Assembly: GCA_026982515.1 (NCBI GenBank)
Contig: JALSGY010000466.1
Span: forward strand, 1-10,037
Reading direction: 5' to 3'
Length of the DNA stretch: 10,037 bases
Origin: Paracoccaceae bacterium
GTDB lineage: Bacteria > Pseudomonadota > Alphaproteobacteria > Rhodobacterales > Rhodobacteraceae
The position numbers and the translations under genes were made by a program. Below the pieces are notes generated by a model. That model made no database searches, was not told the DNA's origin, and saw only the letters and a program-made list of their open reading frames with translations. This document shows, piece by piece, positions 1 to 5,968 of this stretch (position 1 is the first letter of the stretch; each line of letters starts with the position of its first letter).

Positions 1-1063
1 TGATCGCCAGCGTGCCCCCCCAGGCGTAATCGATGCGCGTGCCCCGCAGCTGCGGGAAGATCTCCAGCATCGGCTTGCGCACCACCGTCGCGATGTCGCG
101 CGGGAAGCGGTAGCCATAGCTTTCACCTCCGCCGAACAGCAGCCGGTTGTCCTCCGACAGGCGGAAGTAGTTGATCACGAACTTGCTGTCGGCCACCGCG
201 CGGTTGTCGCGGATCAGGGCGCGCGCCGCGGCCGCCCCCAGCGGCTCGGTGGCGACGATGAAATTGTTGATCGGCATCACCCGCACCGCCACCTGGCGGT
301 GAAGGCCGTCCAGATAGCCGTTGCAGGCCAGCAGCACATGATCGGCACGTACGGTGGCGGTTTCCGTCTGCAGACGCGCCGGGCTGGCCTCCTCGATCCG
401 CACCACCCGCGAGGTTTCGAAGATCCGCGCCCCGGCCGCTGCGGCCAGCCGTGCCAGCCCGAAAGCGTAGCGCAGCGGGTGCACATGACCCGCGCCGATA
501 TCGAGCGCCCCGCCGAAATAGGCGTCCGAGCCCACCAGGTGGCGAATCTCCTCCTGGTTCAGCGGGCGGATCCCGCCATAGCCATACTCCTCGTTGAGCT
601 TGCGCACCTGGGCATGGGTATGCGCCACCAGGCGGCGGCGATGATCGGCATGGATGATGCCTTGGGCAAAGCCGCAGCCCATCTCGCCCTCGGCGCACAG
701 CTCGCGCACCATCTGCACCGCTTCCAGCGACAGCGCCCACAGCCGGCGCGCCGCATCGCGCCCGAGCATGGCCTCCAGCTCGTCTTGGCCCAGCCGCTGG
801 CCGGTGCCCACCTGCCCGCCATTGCGCCCCGAGGCGCCGAACCCCACCCGCTGGGCCTCCAGCACCACCACGTCATAACCGCGGCGCGCCAGGTGCAGCG
901 CCGCCGACAGACCGGTATAGCCCGCCCCCACCACGCAGACATCGCAGCGCAGATCGCCGCGGGCCGGGGCAAACGGCCCCGGCGGGCGGGCGGTGGCGGC
1001 ATACCACGAGGCGGGATACTGCCCGGGCCGGTCATTGGCGGTCAGGATGTCGAACCGCGCCAT
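1..1063 (-). CDS. puuB: PuuB-like gamma-glutamylputrescine oxidase, FAD-dependent (partial, C-terminus beyond the left edge)
   Basis: This flavoenzyme of the D-amino-acid-oxidase (DAO) fold probably oxidises gamma-glutamylputrescine to gamma-glutamyl-aminobutyraldehyde, releasing ammonia and H2O2, in the cytoplasm. I translated 354 codons from ATG 1061-1063 without meeting a stop. The N-terminal Rossmann dinucleotide-binding motif VVGAGYTGLSAA (G46, G48, G51) is followed by an acidic residue at the end of the second beta strand (VVVLEA, E69). The family hallmark GASGRNGGQV lies at about residues 76-85. GAGHVHPLRYAFGLARLA and, further on, DSKFVINYFRLSEDNRLLFGGG also match PuuB-type oxidases. 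The start lies 3 bases after the aminotransferase stop, so the two genes are probably translationally coupled as the last genes seen of the left operon. Related DAO oxidases acting on other amines or glycine cannot be excluded; the neighbouring PuuA-like gene favours PuuB. The C-terminal part is missing because of the window boundary, not because of a mutation. Confidence 0.88.
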   Translation of the reverse strand, partial: MARFDILTANDRPGQYPASWYAATARPPGPFAPARGDLRCDVCVVGAGYTGLSAALHLARRGYDVVVLEAQRVGFGASGRNGGQVGTGQRLGQDELEAMLGRDAARRLWALSLEAVQMVRELCAEGEMGCGFAQGIIHADHRRRLVAHTHAQVRKLNEEYGYGGIRPLNQEEIRHLVGSDAYFGGALDIGAGHVHPLRYAFGLARLAAAAGARIFETSRVVRIEEASPARLQTETATVRADHVLLACNGYLDGLHRQVAVRVMPINNFIVATEPLGAAAARALIRDNRAVADSKFVINYFRLSEDNRLLFGGGESYGYRFPRDIATVVRKPMLEIFPQLRGTRIDYAWGGTLAI

Positions 1064-1066
1064 GGC

Positions 1067-2464
1067 TCAGCCCGCCTTCATCAACCCGTCTTCGCGAAGC
1101 TTCGCCAGCGTCTCGTCCAGCGACTGCACCGCGCGCTCGATCAGAAGGTCGATCTCGGCTGGCGTGATCACCAGCGGCGGGGCGACGATCATCCGGTCGC
1201 CCACGTGGCGCATCACCAGCCCGTTGGCGAAACAGCGCTCGCGGCAGATCAGCCCCACGGTGCCGGCGGGGCTGGCGAAGGGGGCACGGGCCGCCTTGTC
1301 GGGGGTAAGGGCGATCGAGGCCATCAGCCCCGACAGCCGCGCCTCGCCCACCAGCGGGTGATCGGCCAGCGCGGCCCATCTGTGTGCCAGATGGGGCGCG
1401 GCCACCTCGCGCACATGCTCCACCACCCGCTCTTCCTCCATGATCCGCAGGTTCTCCAGCGCCACCGCCGCCGAGACCGGATGGCCGGAATAGGTGTAGC
1501 CGTGGTTGAACTCGCCCGCCTCGGCGATCACCCCGGCCACCTCGCCCCTGACCAGCGAACCGCCGATCGGCGCATAACCCGAGCTCAGCCCCTTGGCGAT
1601 GGTCATGATGTCGGGGCGGATGTTCCATGTCTGCGAGCCGAACCAGTTCCCGGTGCGCCCGAAACCGGTGATCACCTCATCGGCGATCAGCAAAATCTCG
1701 CGCTCGTCGCAGATGCGCTGGATCTCGGGCCAGTAGCTGTCGGGCGGCACGATCACCCCGCCCGCGCCCTGGACCGGCTCGGCGATGAAGGCGGCGACGT
1801 TGTCCTCGCCCAGCTTCTCGATGGCGCGCTCCAGCTGCCGGGCGCGCTCCAGCCCGAATTCCTCGGGGGTCATGTCGCCACCTTCGGACCACCAGTCCGG
1901 TTGGTCTATATGGTGAATGTCCGGGATCGGCAGCCCGCCCTGGGCGTGCATCGCCGCCATTCCGCCAAGGCTGGCCGCGCCCATGGTCGAGCCGTGATAG
2001 GCATTGCGCCGGCTGATGATGATTCGCTTTGACGGCTTGCCCTTCGCCGCCCAGTAATGGCGCACCATGCGGATGTTGGTGTCGTTGGCCTCCGAGCCGC
2101 CGGCGGCGAAGAACACGTGGTCGAGATCCCCCGGCGCCAGTTCCGCCAGCTTCGCGGCAAGGGCGATGGCGGGCACGTGGGTGGTCTGGAAGAAGGTGTT
2201 GTAATAGGGCAGCTCGCGCATCTGGCGGGCCGCGGCCTCGGCCAGTTCTTCGCGCCCGTAGCCGATGTTCACGCACCACAGCCCGGCCATGGCATCAAGG
2301 ATCTGCACGCCGTCGGAATCGGTGAGCATCACCCCCCTGGCCGAGGTGATCACCCGCGCGCCCCTGGCCGCCAGTTCCGCCCCGGCGGTGAACGGGTGCA
2401 TGTGATGGGCGGCATCGAGCGCCTGAAGCCGTTCGGTGGGCAAGTGGTTGGAAATCGTCTGCAT
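1067..2464 (-). CDS. spuC: Class III omega-aminotransferase, SpuC-type putrescine--pyruvate aminotransferase
   Basis: This PLP enzyme probably transfers the terminal amino group of putrescine (or another omega-amine) to pyruvate, giving 4-aminobutanal and alanine. The 465-residue length is normal for the family. Visible elements are the N-terminal MHPFT (22-26), the substrate-pocket run MAGLWCVNIGYG (59-70), YYNTFFQTTH (87-96), the phosphate-binding segment GGSEAND (122-128), YHGST (156-160), the cofactor Asp in ADEVITGFGR (D262), the Schiff-base lysine K291 in AKGLSSGY, and FNHGYTYSGHP (319-329). These closely follow the pyruvate-dependent omega-transaminases (SpuC and the Chromobacterium violaceum enzyme) rather than the 2-oxoglutarate-dependent GabT or PatA. 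A GGAG ribosome site (2472-2475) lies 7 bases before the ATG. It sits between the PuuA-like and PuuB-like genes, 24 bases after the former. The exact amine substrate (putrescine, cadaverine, a diamine intermediate or beta-alanine) cannot be read from sequence. Confidence 0.85.
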   Translation of the reverse strand: MQTISNHLPTERLQALDAAHHMHPFTAGAELAARGARVITSARGVMLTDSDGVQILDAMAGLWCVNIGYGREELAEAAARQMRELPYYNTFFQTTHVPAIALAAKLAELAPGDLDHVFFAAGGSEANDTNIRMVRHYWAAKGKPSKRIIISRRNAYHGSTMGAASLGGMAAMHAQGGLPIPDIHHIDQPDWWSEGGDMTPEEFGLERARQLERAIEKLGEDNVAAFIAEPVQGAGGVIVPPDSYWPEIQRICDEREILLIADEVITGFGRTGNWFGSQTWNIRPDIMTIAKGLSSGYAPIGGSLVRGEVAGVIAEAGEFNHGYTYSGHPVSAAVALENLRIMEEERVVEHVREVAAPHLAHRWAALADHPLVGEARLSGLMASIALTPDKAARAPFASPAGTVGLICRERCFANGLVMRHVGDRMIVAPPLVITPAEIDLLIERAVQSLDETLAKLREDGLMKAG

Positions 2465-2489
2465 CGCTGTGCTCCGGTCCTGAGGGCGC

Positions 2490-3872
2490 CTATACGTTCA
2501 ACAGCAGGTGCTCGCGCTCCCATGGCGAGATCTCGCGCTGGAACTCGTCCAGTTCCGCATGCTTGATCGCCTCGAAAAGCTGGCAGAATTCCTCTCCCAG
2601 CACGTCGCGAACATCCTGATCGGCGGCAAACCCGGCGAGGCTTCCGGCCAGCCCCGAGGGCAGGGCCGAGCGCTCCTGATAGACCTCGCCGGTGGCCGCG
2701 GGGGTGGGCTCGACCCCGTTCACCATCCCCAGATAGCCGCAGGCCAGGCTGGCCGCGATCGCCAGGTAGGGGTTGGTGTCGATGCCGATCACCCGGTTTT
2801 CCACCCGCCGCCCCGAGGCCCCCGCATTGGGGATGCGCAACCCCGTGGTGCGGTTGTCGGAACCCCACTCCAGATTGACCGGCGCGCTCATCCCCGCGGT
2901 GAAGCGCCGGTAGGAGTTCACGTAGGGCGCCAGCAGGGGCATCACCGATTTCAGGTGCCTCTGAGAGCCGCCGATGAAATGGTGGAAGGCGGCAGAGGGC
3001 GCGCCGTCGGGGAGGGAAAAGATGTTCTCGCCGGTGGCCGCGTCCAGCACGCTTTGATGGATGTGCATGGCACTGCCCGGCTCGTCGCGCATGGGCTTGG
3101 CCATGAAGGTGGCGAAGATGCCGTTCTTCATCGCCGCTTCGCGGATGGTGCGCTTGAAGTAGAACACCTGGTCAGCCAGGGTCAGCGGATCGCCGTGCTG
3201 GAGGTTGATCTCGATCTGCCCGGCCCCTCCTTCCTGGATCACCGTGTCGATGGCCAGCCCCTGGGCCTCGGCGAAATCGTAGATGGTGTCGATCACGCTG
3301 CCGTAGTCATCCACCGCCACCATCGAATAGGCCTGACGCCCCGCCCCGCGCCGGCCGGTGCGCGCCAGCGGCGGCTCGATCGGCTCGTTGGGGTCGACAT
3401 TGGGCTTGGTGAGGTAGAATTCCAGCTCCGGCGCCACCACCGCCCGCCAGCCCCGGCTTGCGTAAAGCCCCAGCACCCGCTTGAGCACGTTGCGCGGCGC
3501 GATCGGCAGCGGCACACCATCGCGCGTTTCCAGATCGTGGATCACCTGCAGGGTGAGGTCCTCGGCCCAGGGCACGGCGCAGGCGGTGGCCATGTCGGCG
3601 CGCAGGACGACATCGGATTCCATCCACTGGTTCTCGATGTCCATCTCCACGTAAGCGCCCGACACCGTCTGGTAGAACAGCGAGACCGGCAGGAAGGTCG
3701 TCTCTGCCGGGGCGAACTTGCTGGCCGGCATCGCCTTGCCGCGCGACATGCCGACGATGTCGGGAATGATGCACTCCACCTCCTCGATGCGCCGGCCGCC
3801 CTGAAAGGACAGGAAAGCCTCGGGCAGGTTCTTCGCCCAGTCCGGGCTGGCAGGTCTGGAGGGAGGTTGCAT
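2490..3872 (-). CDS. puuA: Glutamine-synthetase-family ligase, PuuA-type gamma-glutamylputrescine synthetase
   Basis: This is an ATP-dependent ligase that probably joins glutamate to putrescine, the first step of the Puu pathway, in the cytoplasm. The 460-residue protein has the glutamine-synthetase (GS) beta-grasp N-domain and catalytic C-domain. Expected metal ligands are visible: E149 and E151 in PELEFYL, E214 and E221 in QEGGAGQIEIN, H270 in GSAMHIHQS and E358 in RVENR. The ATP/glutamate region PYVNSYRRF (316-324) and the substrate arginine region NRTTGLRIP (340-348) are intact. The stretch ARTGR...RQAYSM followed by HGDPLTLADQVFYFKRTIREAA, and the FMAKPMRDEPGSAMH block, are typical of PuuA and not of biosynthetic GlnA. 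No C-terminal adenylylation loop was recognised. It is the first gene of the left operon, with its own promoter and palindromic operators in 3873-4007. A GGGGAA ribosome site lies immediately before ATG 3870-3872. Ligases for other amines (spermidine, ethanolamine, aromatic amines) share this fold, so substrate assignment is by context. Confidence 0.86.
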   Translation of the reverse strand: MQPPSRPASPDWAKNLPEAFLSFQGGRRIEEVECIIPDIVGMSRGKAMPASKFAPAETTFLPVSLFYQTVSGAYVEMDIENQWMESDVVLRADMATACAVPWAEDLTLQVIHDLETRDGVPLPIAPRNVLKRVLGLYASRGWRAVVAPELEFYLTKPNVDPNEPIEPPLARTGRRGAGRQAYSMVAVDDYGSVIDTIYDFAEAQGLAIDTVIQEGGAGQIEINLQHGDPLTLADQVFYFKRTIREAAMKNGIFATFMAKPMRDEPGSAMHIHQSVLDAATGENIFSLPDGAPSAAFHHFIGGSQRHLKSVMPLLAPYVNSYRRFTAGMSAPVNLEWGSDNRTTGLRIPNAGASGRRVENRVIGIDTNPYLAIAASLACGYLGMVNGVEPTPAATGEVYQERSALPSGLAGSLAGFAADQDVRDVLGEEFCQLFEAIKHAELDEFQREISPWEREHLLLNV

Positions 3873-3884
3873 GATTTCCCCGCG

Positions 3885-3898
3885 ATTCTGATCAAAAT
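3885..3898. promoter_or_regulatory. Operator palindrome, third copy (ATTCTGATCAAAAT)
   Basis: This is a 14-bp inverted repeat with a single mismatched pair around the shared TGATCA core, 12 bases before the ligase start codon and downstream of the predicted transcription start. It could serve as an auxiliary or road-block site. It is the weakest match to the ATTTGATCAAAT word but is in the right place. Confidence 0.5.
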
Positions 3899-3963
3899 GG
3901 CGCCTGCGCCGGCCCCGGGCCGGTGCGCGCCTGGTACCTGGCCGTCCCCTGCCGGCTGGCGGA

Positions 3964-3991
3964 AGGATATGATCAAATAATCTGCTGTCAA
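3964..3991 (-). promoter_or_regulatory. Sigma70-type promoter of the leftward ligase/aminotransferase/oxidase operon
   Basis: On the minus strand a perfect TTGACA -35 (3986-3991) is followed by a 16-base spacer and TATCCT (3964-3969, four of six to TATAAT). The start of transcription would fall near 3957, leaving a leader of about 85 bases before the ligase ATG. The operator at 3967-3978 overlaps the spacer and -10. The element lies just past the end of the GntR gene, giving the catabolic operon its own promoter. Confidence 0.6.
3967..3978. promoter_or_regulatory. Operator palindrome, second copy (ATATGATCAAAT)
   Basis: It matches ATTTGATCAAAT except for one base. Its centre is 29 bp from the perfect copy. 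It lies within the spacer and touches the -10 element of the predicted leftward promoter, so a bound repressor would block RNA polymerase. Confidence 0.65.
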
Positions 3992-3995
3992 TCCG

Positions 3996-4007
3996 ATTTG
4001 ATCAAAT
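3996..4007. promoter_or_regulatory. Operator palindrome ATTTGATCAAAT, perfect copy
   Basis: This is a perfect 12-bp palindrome, directly abutting the TGA stop (4008-4010) of the GntR gene and lying just upstream of the -35 box of the leftward ligase promoter. Variants of the same word occur at 3967-3978, 3885-3898 and 4768-4779, only in the two gaps around the regulator gene. It is the best candidate binding site for that GntR protein; binding is inferred. Confidence 0.7.
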
Positions 4008-4667
4008 TCACCCGGCCAGCAGCGACTGGCGGATCTGGTCGATCCCCTGCTGCAGGTCCGCGCCAATGGCCCGCGCCACCCCGTCGGCATCGCCGGCGCG
4101 CATGGCGTCAAGCGCATCGCGATGCCGGTCGGGCAGGCCGTAGGTGCCGAACCGGCCACAGACCACCCGCAGCGAAGGCCCCACGCGCAGCAGAAGCATG
4201 CCGGCAAGCGAGGCCAGAATCCGCGCCTGCGCCAGGGCGTAGAGGTCTTCGTGAAACCGGTGGTTGTGCTGCAGATAGCCGCGGACATCGCCCCGCTCGA
4301 TCGCCCGGTTGAGCTCCGCGTCCACCGCCTCCAGATGGGCAATGTCCCCGGGGGTGGCCCGCTGCGCGGCGAGATAGGCCAGCCTTGGCTCTATGGACTG
4401 GCGGGCGAAGGCCAGCTCGTCCAGCTGCGAAAGCGTCAGGACCGGCACGCAGACCCGCCGGTTGCCCTGAAACTCCAGTGCGCCCTCGGCGGTGAGCCGA
4501 CGGATCGCCTCGCGCACCGGCGTCATGCCCGCCCCCAGATCGCCGGCCAGCCCCTGGATGGTGACGGGCTGGCCCGGCGCCAGCTCTCCGAACAGGACCA
4601 TCTCCCGGATGCGCCGATAGACAACCTCATGGGTCGGCAACCTGCCTGTCTGTTGACTTGCGGTCAT
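4008..4667 (-). CDS. GntR-family transcriptional regulator, FadR/FCD subfamily, probable polyamine-locus repressor
   Basis: This 219-residue protein has an N-terminal winged helix-turn-helix (about 12-77) whose recognition helix reads TPVREAIRRLTAEGALE (49-65), the standard GntR signature. It is followed by an all-helical FCD ligand domain (about 82-215). In the FCD domain the FHEDL histidine (H139) and the RHRDAL histidine (H182) are visible. The third metal-binding histidine normally found 22 residues later (in RAHL-type motifs) is replaced by D204 (GADL). The gene lies between the catabolic operon (same strand, downstream) and the transporter operon (divergent), and identical palindromes stand in both adjoining gaps, so it most likely controls both. 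The inducer is probably a polyamine or a gamma-glutamyl or aldehyde derivative; this is inferred. A GGAG ribosome site (4675-4678) lies 7 bases before ATG 4665-4667. No intrinsic terminator is visible after it, so read-through into the ligase gene is possible. Confidence 0.9.
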   Translation of the reverse strand: MTASQQTGRLPTHEVVYRRIREMVLFGELAPGQPVTIQGLAGDLGAGMTPVREAIRRLTAEGALEFQGNRRVCVPVLTLSQLDELAFARQSIEPRLAYLAAQRATPGDIAHLEAVDAELNRAIERGDVRGYLQHNHRFHEDLYALAQARILASLAGMLLLRVGPSLRVVCGRFGTYGLPDRHRDALDAMRAGDADGVARAIGADLQQGIDQIRQSLLAG

Positions 4668-4728
4668 CTCGGCACTCCGCCCCGTTCACATCACCCGCCC
4701 GATCGCGGTTGGCCTGCACCGGGCTTTC

Positions 4729-4756
4729 ATGCAATCATAGAAAAACGATGTTGCAT
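4729..4756. repeat. Imperfect inverted repeat in the regulator/potF gap
   Basis: ATGCAATCAT (4729-4738) and ATGTTGCAT (4748-4756) pair over nine bases with one bulged base, around a nine-base A-rich centre. It spans the predicted promoter elements in both directions. It differs in sequence from the TGATCA operators and could be a site for another regulator or chance structure. Confidence 0.35.
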
Positions 4757-4762
4757 TTGCCA
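4734..4762 (-). promoter_or_regulatory. Possible promoter of the GntR regulator gene
   Basis: On the minus strand TATGAT (4734-4739, five of six to TATAAT) lies 17 bases after a weak -35, TGGCAA (4757-4762). It would start transcription about 60 bases before the regulator ATG. It overlaps the proposed rightward promoter back to back, so the two would be controlled together. The weak -35 keeps confidence low. Confidence 0.35.
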
Positions 4763-4779
4763 CCCGCTTTTGATCAAAT
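4751..4779 (+). promoter_or_regulatory. Possible promoter of the potF operon
   Basis: TTGCAT (4751-4756) is followed after 17 bases by TCAAAT (4774-4779): a moderate -35 and -10 pair overlapping the fourth operator. The match to consensus is only fair (three and four of six). Placement is supported by the operator overlap and a leader of about 40 bases before ATG 4828. Confidence 0.35.
4768..4779. promoter_or_regulatory. Operator palindrome, fourth copy (TTTTGATCAAAT), upstream of potF
   Basis: It has a perfect 10-bp core palindrome, TTTGATCAAA (4769-4778), and differs by one base from the 12-bp word seen before the ligase operon. It lies 48 bases before potF in the divergent gap, over the likely -10 of the rightward promoter. 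This links transporter control to the same regulator. Confidence 0.65.
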
Positions 4780-4827
4780 TATCGGAATGAGGGCGAACGA
4801 CTCTCTCCAACCCACGGGAGGATCCAG

Positions 4828-5916
4828 ATGAGGAAATCCATACTGCCGCTTGCCGCAGCACTCGCCGTCGGCGCCTCGCTTGCGAGCGCCCAGGAAGAGG
4901 TGCGCGTCTACAACTGGTCGGACTATATCGACGAGGAGCTGCTGAGCAAGTTCGAGGAAGAGACCGGGCTGAAGCTGATCTACGACGTGTTCGACAGCAA
5001 CGAGGTGCTGGAAACGAAACTGCTGGCCGGCGGTTCGGGCTATGACGTGGTGGTGCCATCGGGCACCTTCCTGCAGCGCCAGATCCAGGCCGGCGCCTTC
5101 CAGAAGCTGGATTACTCCAAGCTGCCCAACGCCGTGAACCTGTGGGACGTGATCAAGGAGCGCACGGCGCAATATGATCCGGGCAACGAATATTCGATCA
5201 ACTACATGTGGGGCACCACCGGCATCGGAGTGAACGTGAACAAGGTGCGCGAGGTGCTGGGCGAGGATGCGCCGATCGATTCGCTGTCGCTGATCTTCGA
5301 CCCGGCCAACATGGAGAAGCTGGCCTCCTGCGGCGTGCATTTCCTCGATGCCCCCACCGAGATGATTCCCGCCGCGCTCAAGTATCTGGGCGAAGATCCC
5401 GACAGCCAGGACACCGACGTGATCGCCAAGGCCGAGCCGGTGCTTTCGGCGGTGCGGCCCTATGTGCAGAAGTTCCACAACTCCGAATACATCAACGCGC
5501 TGGCCAATGGCGACATCTGCGTGGCGTTCGGCTGGTCGGGCGACATCCTGCAGGCCCGCGACCGCGCCGACGAGGCCGAGAACGGGGTGGAGATCGCCTA
5601 TAACGCCCCCAAGGAGGGCGCGCTGATGTGGTTCGACCAGATGGCGATTCCGGTAGACGCGCCGAACCCGGACGGGGCGCACAAGTTCCTCAACTTCATC
5701 ATGGATGCGAAGAACATGGCGCAGGCGACGAACTATGTCTACTACGCCAACGGCAACCTCGCGAGCCAGGAATTCGTCCTGCCGGAAATCCTCGAGGATC
5801 CGGCCATCTACCCGGATGAGGAGACGCTGAAGAACCTCTACACCACCACGCCCTACCCGGCGAAGGTGCAGCGTTTCGTCACCCGCATGTGGACGCGGAT
5901 CAAATCCGGCACCTGA
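4828..5916 (+). CDS. potF: Periplasmic polyamine-binding protein of an ABC importer, PotF type
   Basis: This is the extracytoplasmic solute receptor that delivers putrescine or related polyamines to the PotGHI transporter. Residues 1-21 form a Sec signal peptide (MRKS, a hydrophobic core, then LASA before QEEV). The mature part follows PotF closely: VYNWSDYI (W30, S31, D32, Y33), DVVVPSG (S78), FGWSGDI (W236, D239), LMWFDQMAIP (W268, D270) and NYVYYANGN (Y306), ending RMWTRIKSGT. With an offset of 7-8 residues these line up with the putrescine-contacting positions of E. coli PotF as I recall them. The exception is W268, where PotF has Phe and spermidine-binding PotD has Trp. The length of 362 is usual. 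GGGAGGA (4816-4822) lies 5 bases before ATG 4828. It is the first gene of the rightward operon, with an operator palindrome at 4769-4778 and a long stem-loop directly after its stop. A specificity broader than putrescine is possible. Confidence 0.92.
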   Translation: MRKSILPLAAALAVGASLASAQEEVRVYNWSDYIDEELLSKFEEETGLKLIYDVFDSNEVLETKLLAGGSGYDVVVPSGTFLQRQIQAGAFQKLDYSKLPNAVNLWDVIKERTAQYDPGNEYSINYMWGTTGIGVNVNKVREVLGEDAPIDSLSLIFDPANMEKLASCGVHFLDAPTEMIPAALKYLGEDPDSQDTDVIAKAEPVLSAVRPYVQKFHNSEYINALANGDICVAFGWSGDILQARDRADEAENGVEIAYNAPKEGALMWFDQMAIPVDAPNPDGAHKFLNFIMDAKNMAQATNYVYYANGNLASQEFVLPEILEDPAIYPDEETLKNLYTTTPYPAKVQRFVTRMWTRIKSGT

Positions 5917-5927
5917 TCGTGGTGCCG

Positions 5928-5956
5928 GGCCCGCGCCGGAACGTTCGGCGCGGGCC
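5928..5956 (+). other. Stem-loop between potF and potG (11-bp perfect stem)
   Basis: GGCCCGCGCCG (5928-5938) and CGGCGCGGGCC (5946-5956) are exact inverted complements around a 7-base loop, starting 11 bases after the potF stop. No T-run follows, so it is not a standard intrinsic terminator. In binding-protein operons such hairpins commonly protect the upstream message and attenuate downstream genes. That role is inferred here from position. Confidence 0.7.
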
Positions 5957-5968
5957 GTTCGGAATGTG

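Noticed and set aside
170..178. A TTGATCA word inside the oxidase gene resembling the operator core
   Set aside because: It lacks the flanking A/T half-site bases, lies within coding sequence, and is far from any promoter.
299..2032. A very long plus-strand open frame (577 codons) opposite the oxidase and aminotransferase genes
   Set aside because: It lies antisense to two genes with clear enzyme motifs. Its translation is rich in H, R, Q, A and G without any recognisable domain, which is usual for shadows in G+C-rich coding DNA.
2508..3980. A long plus-strand open frame (490 codons) opposite the PuuA-like gene
   Set aside because: It is an antisense shadow of a well-conserved ligase gene, with low-complexity composition and no motif.
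5928..5956. Intrinsic terminator after the binding-protein gene
   Set aside because: The stem is strong but no T-run follows, and the ATPase gene needed for function begins 12 bases later with no clear promoter of its own.
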